Positions 8,649-19,032 of a DNA stretch of 20,584 nt are shown here, piece by piece (the stretch's first letter is position 1; each line of letters starts with the position of its first letter). The position numbers and the translations under genes were made by a program. Under the pieces are notes generated by a model, which searched no databases, had not been told where the DNA came from, and saw nothing but the letters and a program-made list of their open reading frames with translations. The stretch lies in NCBI GenBank assembly GCA_905397405.1, contig CAJPVJ010000774.1, positions 1 through 20,584 on the forward strand, in the 5' to 3' direction. Source of the stretch: Oppiella nova (Eukaryota > Arthropoda > Arachnida > Sarcoptiformes > Oppiidae).

Positions 8649-10460
8649 ATGAGTGCTAAATCTAACAAAATCTGCGGGGTTTGCGGTGATATAGCAAATG
8701 GTATATAATATTTTATATAAAATAAAAGTAAAAGTATTAGGTAAAAGTATCTTATTACATTTGTAATTTAATTATTTGACTAATAATTAGCCAGAAATTT
8801 TGGGGCATTAACGTGTGGACCATGCAAAGCTTTTTATAGGAGATATGCATTTAAACCAGAGGTACGTGATATAAACTGATCATAAATTATAATTATGATC
8901 ATTAATTATAAATATGTTAATGCAAATACTATTCAAATTTTAAATTTCAATTAACAGTCATTAATTTGTGCATCAAATAGCAAATGTGTGATAAATGTCA
9001 ATACAAGGTGTTTGTGTAAGAAATGCAGAATTGATAAATGTTTGGCCATTGGTATGAAAAAGGTAATAACCGTATAATTTATAATACTATATAAAGTTTT
9101 GGTTATATTTTAAGTGTTTGTGTTTAATAGGAATTTGTGCGAAATGCAGAGGAAAATGAAAGGATAAAGCATTTGATTGAAGAAAATAAACGCAAGAGAA
9201 AAGAGTGCAATGAATGTACAGATTCTGTGGACTCGACAACCAGTCCATCAAATCTATCATCAGATGAATCGCTAGTAATTAAACAAAATGATGAAAACAA
9301 TGAGTTTTTATCGCAATTAATTGGAAACACACGCGATATTAGTGATGAAGAAATCAATGAACAGATTATGGAAATTGAAAGTGATTTTACAAATGATGTA
9401 ATTAATAGGATTAGACAAAAATCACACCAAATAATGCCTATTAAAAGATCCATTTCCAATAACCAGTGTTTAAATGACTTGGAAATGCATAGGATTAATG
9501 AACTCCTAAACGCTTCCCGGGAATACAATATTAGTATTGAAAAAATAAAAGAAATATATACTGGTGACAAACCGCACAAACTAATTAATAAGTTTGAGTT
9601 ATATGAGGTATCGGCTAAAAATACAGAGTTATCTCTTAAGGAAATGGCTAAATATGTGAAACAATTGAATGGATTCACAAATATATGTCTTGAGGACCAA
9701 TCATCACTCGTAAAGTATGCCTTCCTTGAGATTAATACAGTCAGAAGTATCACGTTTTATGACATACAAACTGATTGTTTTAAATTTTGCGAGGTTAGTT
9801 TATTGTTTAGTAATCAATAGTAAATAACAATGATTGCTTAAAATATATAACTAGTACAATAAAAATTATACCCTAAATTCTAATAATAATGTCTATAATT
9901 TCTATTAATAGGATAATAAAGTTTTACAATTAAATGTGGACACATTAGAGCCAGAATTCAACTATAAATTCAAATTCTCGTTTAAGGATATTTTACAACA
10001 ACTGTTTATAAATTTGTGCCAGGACCACATTATGATTGAATTGGTATTTCAAGTAGTACTGTATAAATTTAATAATAGTATTTTCTAAATAAATGTGCAA
10101 ATATTTACAGTTAATTGCAATACAACTATTCAACCCAAACAGACCTAATATCAGGCATAAACACAACATTAAGTAAGAATATAAAAGCATAAAATTAATA
10201 TACAAACTTTTTACGATAAAACACTGAATAAAATTCATTACTTTATTAACAGATTGCAGCAACAATTGTATTTATATTTATTACAACGTTATCTAGTAAT
10301 AAAATATGGATCGGAATCCCAATTAATATTATCAGCGCTTATGAAGGCGTTAAACAATTTGCAAGAATTGAGTGCATTTTCCCGAGTCTATGATTCTCAT
10401 GAATTTAAACCTTATTTAAAAAAGTGTAGTCCACTTGTCCAAGAATTATATGATTATTAA
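8649..10460 (+). CDS. nuclear hormone receptor B1 (HR96/NR1J-like)
   Basis: Seven exons: 8649-8700, 8791-8861, 8958-9062, 9131-9793, 9912-10043, 10111-10172, 10253-10460; 430 aa with all phases consistent. Zinc fingers: ICGVCGD, CGPCKAFYRRY (P-box GPCKA), CASNSKC, CKKCRIDKC. The hinge holds the block shared by B and C genes (DSVDSTTSPSNLSSDESL). LBD landmarks are VKQLNGFTNICLEDQ, IQLFNPNRPN, LYLYLLQRYLVIKYG, and a C-terminal PLVQELYD, which fits the AF-2 activation helix. The protein is probably a ligand-responsive nuclear transcription factor. The conserved first P-box residue Glu is Gly here, which may change DNA half-site choice. The 3' half (exons 5-7 and intron 5) is closely similar to C1, although the DNA-binding exons are not. 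Confidence 0.93.
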
Positions 10461-10646
10461 TAATTAAATAACAATTACCAGTATATTTTAGTAAATACAA
10501 ATTGAAAATCAGATTGTGTTTTAAAGTTTCCATATACAGTATTATTTTATTGTACGTTATCAAATGTTAATAGATTAGATTAATTAATTATTTTCTTATA
10601 AAATAAAATTCCACTTATATTTAAAATAAATATAAATTAAGTGTTA
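10461..10646 (+). promoter_or_regulatory. compact C-type spacer and promoter
   Basis: Only 186 bp separate the B1 stop from the C1 start. The same spacer type follows the B2 pseudogene and B3, with shared stretches such as TTAAAGTTTCCATA, then ATTAATTAATTATTTTCTTA and AATAAAATT-CACTTATATTTA. It lacks an exact GTCATGG core, but the later part aligns loosely with the B-type leader. It must hold both the B 3' end and the C promoter. Confidence 0.5.
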
Positions 10647-12568
10647 ATGAATTCTACATATATTAAGTTAAACAAATTATGCGGGGTTTGTGGTGACAAA
10701 GCAAATGGTATGTCATATGAATATTTTTGTATACTGTACAATATATGAGAATGGGAACTTTAAAACCACCTTTGCAAAATTCCATATAAATATATATATT
10801 AAATGAGTGACACATAAATAAATATAATTTATATATAAACTGAATCATTCAATATAAATATTCTATATATATATTTATATAGAATTTTGCAAAGGTGGTT
10901 TTAAAGGTCCTATTCTCATATACTGTATTTTATTGACTTTGTATAAATATGAAAATTAAGCCAGGAATTTTGGGGCATTTACATGCGAGCCATGCAAACA
11001 TTTTTTCAGGAGATATGTCCTTAAACCCGAGGTTTGATACATCCGATTGACTATAAAATTATCATAATAATACATAATAATTTGAGACACTTTAGTTGAT
11101 AGTATTAATTGTGAGTTTATATTAACAGTCAGTAATTTGTGCCTCAAATGGCAGATGTATTATAAACGTTATCACAAGGAGTTCGTGTAAGAAATGCAGA
11201 ATTGATAAGTGTTTAGCCATTGGTATGAAAAAAGTAATTATAATTTCTAATGTACTCTACAATTTTGTTTTGTGTTTTACAATAATTATAATTTTTTAAA
11301 CAGGAATTAGTCCGAAATGCTAAACAAAATGAAAGGATAAGACTTTTGATTGAAGAAAATAGACGTAAGAAACAGGAGTGCAATGAATGTCCAGATTCTG
11401 TGGACTCGACAACCAGTCCATCAAATCAATCATCAGATGAATCGCTAGTAATTAAACAAAATGATGAAAACAACGAGTTTTTTTTGCAATTAATTGGAAA
11501 CACACGCGATATTAGTGATGAAGAAATTAATAAACAGATAATTGAAATTAAAAATGATTTAAAAAATAATATGATGGATATGATGATAGAAAAATCATGT
11601 AAAACCATACCTATTTATAGACCCATTTCCAATAACCCGGGTTTAAATGAATTAGAAAGCAATCGTATTAATGAACTCCTAGAGGCCTCCCATAAATACA
11701 TTACTGGTATCGAGAAATTAGAAGAAATATTTTCTGGTGATAAACAGCATAAACTAATTGATAGGTCGGAGGTAATCGAGATGTCGGTTAAAGGTGCAGA
11801 CCTAGCACTTCAGGAAATGGCTAAATATGTGAAACAATTGAATGGATTCACAGATAACTGTCTCGAAGACCAGGAATCACTCGTAAAGTATGCCTTCTTT
11901 GAGATCAGTACACTGAGAGGGGTCACGTTATATGACATACAAACTGACTGTTTTAAAGTTTACAAGGTCAGTTTTCTAGTTATTAGTCAATGGTAATTAA
12001 CAATGACTAAAATTTCTATTTATAGGACAATAAAGTTGTACTCATAAATTTAGATTCATATAGTTGGGGATCCAACTATAAATACAAATTCTCGGTTAAA
12101 GACATTTTAAAACAACTGTTTATAAATTTGTGCCAAGACCAAATTATGATTGAATTGGTATTTCAAGTAGTACTAGTATTTAATAATAGTATTTTCTAAA
12201 TAATTGTTTGTAAATATTTACAGTTAATTGCAATACAACTATTCAACCCAAACAGACCTAATATCAGACATAAAGACAACATTAAGTAAGAATTTACAAC
12301 TAAAAAATAAATTCAAAATAAAACATTGAATAAAATTGATTACTTTATTAACAGATTGCAACAACAATTGTATTTATATTTATTACAACGATATTTAGTA
12401 ATAAAATATGGATCGGAATCCCAATTAATATTATCAGCGCTTATGAAGGCGTTAAACAATTTGCAAGAATTGCTTGAATTTTCTCGCGTGACTTTTTGTG
12501 TAACTCATGAATTTAAATCTTATTTGCAAAGGTGTAGTCCAATTGTCCAAGAATTATACGATTGCTAA
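10647..12568 (+). CDS. nuclear hormone receptor C1 (HR96/NR1J-like)
   Basis: Seven exons: 10647-10707, 10961-11031, 11129-11233, 11304-11966, 12026-12157, 12224-12285, 12355-12568; 435 aa with all phases consistent. It starts ATGAATTCTACA, unlike the ATGAGTG start of A2 and B genes. Fingers: LCGVCGD, CEPCKHFFRRY (P-box EPCKH, with His where Ala or Gly is usual), CASNGRC, CKKCRIDKC. The extension is LLIEENRRKKQE, followed by the shared hinge block. LBD: VKQLNGFTDNCLEDQ, IQLFNPNRPN, LYLYLLQRYLVIKYG and a C-terminal PIVQELYD (AF-2). Two codons are inserted before the final helix compared with B1. Intron 1 is 253 bp because of a MITE; in C2 it is 62 bp. The exon 2 donor is weak (GTTTGA). Confidence 0.93.
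10730..10927. mobile_element. MITE in C1 intron 1
   Basis: A palindromic element of about 180 bp: left arm about 10743-10800, right arm about 10861-10921. Both arms share ATATGAGAAT and CTTTAAAACCACCTTTGCAA, with few mismatches over about 57 bp. A 9-bp direct repeat TATACTGTA lies at 10730-10738 and 10919-10927 and may be the target-site duplication, though the left copy is a few bases from the arm. The C2 paralog has the uninterrupted intron (62 bp against 253 bp), so this is a genuine insertion after C1 and C2 split. No coding capacity; superfamily unknown (hAT-like from duplication size is a guess). Confidence 0.85.
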
Positions 12569-12577
12569 TAATGATTG

Positions 12578-12680
12578 CTTTTGTGAAGGATATACATTAG
12601 GGATTAGAATAAACTTGATTTACCAGACTATACCACAATTATTGGCAGATATATGCATGAACTACATTAGTTAACTAAAA
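12578..12680 (+). pseudogene. relic of an A-type receptor exon 7 tail
   Basis: The sequence from TTTTGTGAAGGATATACATTA onward aligns with the end of A2 exon 7 (8288-8379), including counterparts of the A2 residues around its stop and the first part of its 3' flank. The reading frame is no longer open. The similarity continues through the following spacer to the B2 promoter, paralleling the A2-B1 spacer. Everything upstream in that A-type copy is gone; the relic follows directly on the C1 stop. It marks a lost A gene in front of B2. Confidence 0.75.
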
Positions 12681-12867
12681 CAATAGAAAATGAAATATAA
12701 TTTATAAATTTATGATTAATTAAAAACTTAATTCTTATATTACTTAATTGTAATAAATTACTTTTTTCCCAAAGTTTGCAATTCATGCAACTAACAAGTA
12801 AGTTATATTAAATTCATTAAATGTTAATAACGTACAAAATATAAAATGTTTATCATTGTTGTAGAAT

Positions 12868-13123
12868 TTATTAAATGTTGATAAATAAAATATAAATATC
12901 ATGGTTACTAGATTAAACAAATTTGTTGTTTTCTTACAATAAATAAAGTGCATATTTGTTGGAAACTTATAAAATGAGTGCAAAATCCACCAAAATTATT
13001 AAATGTTGATAAATAAAATATAAATATCATGGTTACTAGATTAAACAAATTTGTTGTTTTCTTACAATAAATAAAGTGCATATTTGTTGGAAACTTATAA
13101 AATGAGTGCAAAATCCACCAAAT
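12868..13123 (+). repeat. 128-bp tandem duplication of B2 promoter and start
   Basis: Two head-to-tail copies of 128 bp, 12868-12995 and 12996-13123, appear identical apart from the last base or two. Each carries TATCATGGTTACTAGATTAA (12898-12917, 13026-13045), the leader and ATGAGTGCAAAATCCACC (ATG at 12974 and 13102). The exact identity implies a very recent event or an assembly artefact. The first ATG opens a 12-codon frame (including its stop) that runs into the second copy. Confidence 0.95.
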
Positions 13124-14934
13124 TTGTGGTGTTTGTGGTGACATAGCATATGGTATGTAATATACATATAAAAATCTGGACTAAAATATTTTACTGGTCA
13201 TGTATTAAAAATTAATATACAAGATGTATTAACTAATTAGCCAGGAACTTTACGGTATTCACTTGTGGGCCGTGTAAATCATTCTTTAGGAGATATGCGT
13301 TTAGATCAGAGGTATATAATATTCAACTAAAACTAAATTATCAGGATAAATATTTAAATAGAATATCATACAGTAATATATTATATTATAACTATTTTAA
13401 TTGTTAATTTCAAATAACAGTCAGTAAGTTGTGTATCAAATGGCAATTGTGATATAAATGTGAAAACAAGGAATTCGTGTAAGAAATGTAGAATTGATAA
13501 ATGTGTGGCCATTGGTATGAGAAAAGTAAATATAATTTTCACGAATTTATATAAAATTTTAATTGTATTTTAAATGTGTTTGTGTTTTGTAGGAATTTGT
13601 CAGAAATGCAGAGCAAAATGAAAAGAGAAAACAATTGATTGAAGAAAATAAACGCAAGAGAAAAGAGTTCAATGAATGTCCAGATTCTGTGGACTCAACA
13701 ACCAGTCCATCAAATCTATCATCAGATGAATCGCTAGTAATTAAACAAAATTATGAAAACAATGAGTATTTGTCGCAATTGATTGGAAACACACGCGATA
13801 TTAGTGATGAAGAAATTAATAAACAAATTATAAAAATTAAAAGTGACTATATAAATCATATGATGGACAAGATAAAACAAAAACCATGTACAATAACATC
13901 TATTCATAGACCCATTTCCAATAACCAGACTTTAAATGAATTGGAAAGCAATCGGATTACAGAACTGCTAAAGGCTTCCCGTGAATATAATAATGGTATT
14001 GAAAAATTAAAAACCATATATACTGGTGACAAACCGCATAAACTAATTGATAAGTTAGAGTTATGTGAGAGATCAGCTAACAGTACAGAGTTAGCACTTA
14101 TAAAAATGGCTAAATATGTGAAACAATTGAATGGATTCAATGATATCTGTCTCGAAGACCACGAATCACTCGTAAAGTATGCCTTTATTGAGATGAATAC
14201 AGTCAGAAGTATCACGTTTTATGACATACAAACTGACTGTTTTCAAGTTTACATGGTTAGTTTATTTTCTATGAATTACTAGTAAATAGCATCGATTATT
14301 TAAAATAATTTATAATATTATATAACAAGTATAATAAAAATTATAATTTTTAATAATGATGATTATAATTTCTATTATATTTATAGGATAATAAAGTTTT
14401 ACTAATAAATGTAGACTCATTAGAGCCGGATACAAATTCTCATATAAAGACATTTTAAAACAGCTGTTCATAAATTTATGCCAGGACCAAATTATGATTG
14501 AATTGGTATTTCAAGTAGTACTAGTATTTAATAAATTTAGTAAATTTAATACAGTAATAGTATTTTCTAAACAAATCTGTGCAAATATTGACAGTTAATT
14601 GCAATACAACTATTTCACCCAAACAGACCCAATATCAGGCATAGACACAATATTAGGTAAGCATATACAACTAAAAAAATAAATTCACAATAATACATTA
14701 AATAAAATTTACTATTTTATTAACAGACTGCAGCAACAATTGTATTTATATTTATGACAACGATATTTGGCAATAAAATATGGATCGGAATCGGAATTAA
14801 TATTTTCAGCGCTTATGAAAACGTTAAACCATTTGCAAGAATTGAGTGCATTTTCCAGAGTTTATGATTTGCATGAATTTAAACCTTATTTAAAAAAGTG
14901 TAGTCCACTTGTCCAAGAATTATATGATTGTTAA
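13102..14934 (+). pseudogene. nuclear hormone receptor B2, pseudogene
   Basis: All seven exon positions of a B-type receptor are present: 13102-13152, 13241-13311, 13421-13525, 13593-14255, 14387-14505, 14595-14656, 14727-14934. Fingers: P-box GPCKS, CVSNGNC, CKKCRIDKC. Exon 1 is 51 nt instead of 52; one A is missing at the junction of the 128-bp duplication, so the frame from the ATG meets TAG at 13144. Exon 5 lacks 13 nt near 14434 and shifts frame. Exon 7 has TGA at about 14757 where paralogs have TTA. Splice sites are intact, exon 4 is open, and the AF-2 codons (PLVQELYD) remain, so inactivation looks recent. Closest to B3 in exons 2-3 and to B1 and C1 in exons 5-7. Confidence 0.85.
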
Positions 14935-15059
14935 TAATTAAATAATAATTATATTTTAATAAATACAAATTAAAAATCAATTTTTGTCATAAAGTTTCCA
15001 TGCATTATTTTATAGTTTGTTGTCAATTGTTATTACCAGATTAAATTAATTAATTATTG

Positions 15060-15206
15060 TCTTATACAATAAAATTGCACTTATATTTACAACAAATATA
15101 AATTAAGTGTTCATGAATTCGACACATTAAGGCAAACAATTAAGTGGCGCTTGTGATGACAAAATAAATGATATGTCATATGAATATTTTCACATACAAT
15201 ACAGTA
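15060..15206 (+). pseudogene. relic of a C-type receptor promoter and exon 1
   Basis: After the B2 pseudogene the C-type spacer repeats, followed at 15113 by ATGAATTCGACACATTAAG, the counterpart of the C1 start, with an early stop. Then GGCGCTTGTGATGACAAAAT matches the degraded first finger half, and ATATGTCATATGAATATTTT matches the start of C1 intron 1. Similarity ends near 15206, where the B3 promoter begins. The rest of that C gene has been deleted. Confidence 0.8.
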
Positions 15207-15213
15207 TAGTAAT

Positions 15214-15231
15214 GTTATGGTTACTAGATTA
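15214..15231 (+). promoter_or_regulatory. shared upstream motif of receptor B3
   Basis: GTTATGGTTACTAGATTA lies about 55-75 bp upstream of the B3 start and matches the B2 motif with one change in the core. It begins a few bases after the C-type relic ends, so a deletion has joined the relic to this promoter. Confidence 0.45.
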
Positions 15232-15286
15232 CATTTCTATTAATTTCATAAATAAATAAATTGCACATTTGATGGAAACTCATAAA

Positions 15287-17089
15287 ATGAGTGCCAAATC
15301 CACCAAAACCTGCGGAGTTTGTGGTGATATAGCTAGAGGTATGTAATATTGTAACATGCATATAAAAATTTTATTAAAATACTTAATTTAAGATTATATA
15401 TATTTATGTCAATAAAATATTAATATTTATCAACTTTATTAAATAATTAGCCAGGAACTTTGCGGTATTAACTTGTAGTTCGTGTAAATCATTCTTTAGG
15501 AGATATGCCCTTAGATCAGAGGTATGTTATATTCAAATAAAGATTAATTATCAAGATAAATATTTAAATAGAATATAATATCTTGTAACAATTATAATTG
15601 TCTATTTACATTAACAGTCAGTAATTTGTGTATTGAATGGCAATTGTGATATAAATATCAAAACAAGGAATTCGTGTAAAAAATGCAGAATTAATAAATG
15701 TTTTGCCATTGGTATGAGAAAGGTACTTAACTTATTATTTTTACAAAGTCTATATTGAAATTTAGTTGAATTTTGAATATTTATATTTTTCAATAGGAGT
15801 TCATACGAAATGTTGAGAAAAATGAAAGGATAAGACGTAAGAAACAGGAATGCAATGAATGTCCAGATTCTGTGGACTCGACAACAAGTCCATCAAATCT
15901 ATTATCAGATGAATCGCTAATAATTAAACAAAATGATGAAAACAACGAGTTTTTGTGGCAATTATTTTCAAACACTTGCGATATTAGTGATGAAGAAATC
16001 AATGAAGAGATTATGGAAATTGAAAGCAATTTTATAACTGAATTGATAGAAAACATTAAACAAAAAACACCCAAAATAGTGTCAATCTATAGACCCATTT
16101 CCAATAACCAGGGTTTAAATGACATGGAAGGCTATAGAATTACCGAGCTGCTAAACGCTTCCCATGAATACTACATTGGTCAAAAAATGAAACAGTTACA
16201 TTTATATACTAAAAGTGATGTCCCGCATAAACCATTGCTTAAGTTTGAGGTATTTGAGAGCACCGGTAGAAAGACAGAGATAGCACTTACAAAGATTGCT
16301 AAATATGTCAAACAATTGAATGAATTCACAAATATATGTCTTGAAGATCAAGAATCGCTCGTAAAATATGCCTTCTTTGAGATCTATACAGTCAGAAGTA
16401 TACCATTTTATGACTCGCAAAATAATTGTTTAAATATTTATGAGGTTTGTATATATTGTTAATTAATTAATTATAAACTTCCAAAGTTAGTAAGTATACA
16501 GGTACTATAATAATTATAATATTCTTTAATGCTTTTAAAGGATAATAAGGTTTCAGTTATTAACCTGGACGCATTTGAACCGAAATTTAATTATAAATAC
16601 AAATTCTCGTACAAGGAGATCTTAAAACAAGTGTTTATAGATTTGTGCCAGGATCACATTATAATTGAATTGGTATTTGAATATATATTTATTTGTATTA
16701 TTTAAAATGTAGTTTTTTAAAATGTTTTAAAATATTTACAGCTAATTGCGATACAACTTTTCAACCCAAACAGACCCAATTTAAAACATAAATACAATAT
16801 TAAGTAAGAATCCCACAATTAACTGACTCATGATAATAATAAAACTGAATAAATATCATATTATTATGTTATTAACAGATTGCAGCAGCAATTGTATTTA
16901 TATTTATTGCAACGATATCTGGCAATAAAATATGGATCGGAATCGCAATTACTATTTTCAACACTTATGACGGCGTTAAAGGATTTGCAAGAATTGTGTG
17001 AATTTTCACTAATTTATGATTATAATGAATTTGAACCTTATTTGCAAAAGTGTAGTCCAATTGTCAAAGAACTATACGACTATAAATAA
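15287..17089 (+). CDS. nuclear hormone receptor B3 (HR96/NR1J-like)
   Basis: Seven exons: 15287-15338, 15451-15521, 15618-15722, 15797-16444, 16541-16672, 16742-16803, 16879-17089; 426 aa with all phases consistent. Fingers: TCGVCGD, CSSCKSFFRRY (P-box SSCKS, very unusual), CVLNGNC, CKKCRINKC. The C-terminal extension lacks the seven residues LLIEENR found in paralogs; the in-frame loss joins ERIR to RKKQE. Hinge and LBD follow: DSVDSTTSPSNLLSDESL, VKQLNEFTNICLEDQ, IQLFNPNRPN, LYLYLLQRYLAIKYG and PIVKELYD (AF-2). Zinc ligands are intact, so the fold should hold, but P-box and extension changes together suggest altered or lost DNA recognition. Only 167 bp separate it from C2. Confidence 0.92.
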
Positions 17090-17256
17090 TTAAATAAAAA
17101 TTACATTATTATTGAAAAGTTAAATTGTTTCTTAAAGTATCCTTACATTTTTATTGTACATTATTTAAGGTTATTAAATTAAATTAATTTATTAGTTTTG
17201 TTATACAGTACAATAAAATTGCACATATATTTATATGAATTATTATTTGAGTGCTA

Positions 17257-19032
17257 ATGAATTCTACACATAATAAGTCAACCAAATTATGTGGTGTTTG
17301 TGGTGACAAAGCAAATGGTAAGTCATATGAATAATGTCGTATACATTATTTACTTTATTGAAAATGTATAAAAATTAAGCCAGGAATTTTGGGGCATTCA
17401 CATGCGAGCCATGCAAACATTTTTTCAGGAGATATGGCCTTAAACCTGAGGTTTGATACACACCTAAAAATCAATAGATAATTAAGATAACATGTTACTT
17501 TATTATACAAATATAAATTCTATTATCAATAAAATGAATTAATTTTAAATAGCAACTGAGTTGTGGATCAAATGGCAATTGTATCATAAACTCAAAAACC
17601 AGACGTTTATGTAAGAAATGCAGAATTGATAAATGCTTGGCTATTGGCATGAAAAAAGTAAGTAATTTGATACCCCTTGATAGGTTTTGTTTTCTACATA
17701 ATTGTAAAATTACTTATAATATTGTGATAGGAGTTTGTCCGGAATATAGAGGAAAATAAAAGGATAAGACATTTGATTGAAGAAAATAGACGTAAGAAAC
17801 AGGAGTGCAATGAATGTCCAGATTCTGTGGACTCGACAACCAGTCTATCAAATCAATCATCAGATGAATCGCTAGTAATTAAACAAAATGATGAAAACAA
17901 TGAGTTTTTATTGCAATTAATTGGAAACACACGCGATATTAGTGATGAAGAAATCAATGAACAGATTATGGAAATTAAAACCGATTTTATGAATGATGTG
18001 ATTAATAGTATTAGGCAAAAATCACACCAAATAATGCCTATTAACAGATCCATTTCCAACAGCCAGTGTTTAAATGACTTGGAAATGCATAGGATTAGTG
18101 AATTGCTAATCGCTTCCCATGAATACAATAGTCGTCTTAAAAGTTGGAAAGAAAACTATTTTAATAATTTCAAGTCATACAAAATAGTGGATAAGTTTGA
18201 GTTTTTTGATATTTCAGTTAAAGGTTCAGAGTTAGCCATTAAGGAAATTGCTAAATATGTGAAGCAATTGAATGGATTCAAAAATATCTGTCTCGAAGAC
18301 CAGGAATCACTTCTTAAGTATGCCTTCCTTGAGATTAATACAGTCAGAGGTATCAGGCTATATGACATACAAACTGAAAGTTTTAAGTTTTATGAGGTTT
18401 GTTTAAATTTATAACAATGGCTATAAATATATGATAAAAAAGATATAAGTTATTAGTAAATAGTTCATAATGTATATAATGCTTATTTTTAGGATAATAA
18501 AGTTTATGAAATGAGCATGGATCTATTAGAACCAAAATTCAACTGTATTTCTAAGTTCTCGTATAAAGACATTTTTAGACACATATTTCTACATTTGTAT
18601 CAGGATCACGTTATGATAGAATTGGTATAGATTTTTGATTGTATTTTATGATTATATTGATTTTTGTAATATTATGTATATTTTCTAAATGTTAACAAAT
18701 ATTTACAGCTAATTGCAGTATTACTATTCAACCCAAACAGACCCAATATAACACATAAACACAATATTAAGTAAGAATATAAACTATAAAGAATTATCAT
18801 TTCTAAAATTATTTATAATAATAGGCTGCAGCAACAATTTTATTTATATTTATTACAACGATACCTATTAATAAAATATGGACCGGAATCGCAATCAATA
18901 TTATCGGCATTTATGAAGGCTTTAACCGATTTGCAAGAATTGGGTGAAATGTCCCGAATGTATGGCATCCATGAATTTAAACCCAGTTTGCAAAAGTGTG
19001 AACCACTTGTCCAGGAATTGTACGATTGTTAA
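17257..19032 (+). CDS. nuclear hormone receptor C2 (HR96/NR1J-like)
   Basis: Seven exons: 17257-17317, 17380-17450, 17553-17657, 17731-18396, 18493-18624, 18709-18770, 18825-19032; 434 aa with all phases consistent. Starts ATGAATTCTACA as in C1. Fingers: LCGVCGD, CEPCKHFFRRY (P-box EPCKH, same as C1), CGSNGNC, CKKCRIDKC. The extension LLIEENRRKKQE is complete. The first half of exon 4 is nearly identical to B1 rather than to C1, through about 18120. LBD: VKQLNGFKNICLEDQ, VLLFNPNRPN, LYLYLLQRYLLIKYG and PLVQELYD (AF-2). Exon 5 is the most diverged of the set (LHLYQDH in place of LCQDH). The exon 2 donor is weak (GTTTGA). Confidence 0.93.

Noticed and set aside
10461-10646. Bicistronic transcription of B1-C1 and B3-C2, given gaps under 190 bp
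   Set aside because: Each spacer holds its own promoter-like AT stretch and each gene its own start; nothing in the sequence shows trans-splicing. Left open but unsupported.
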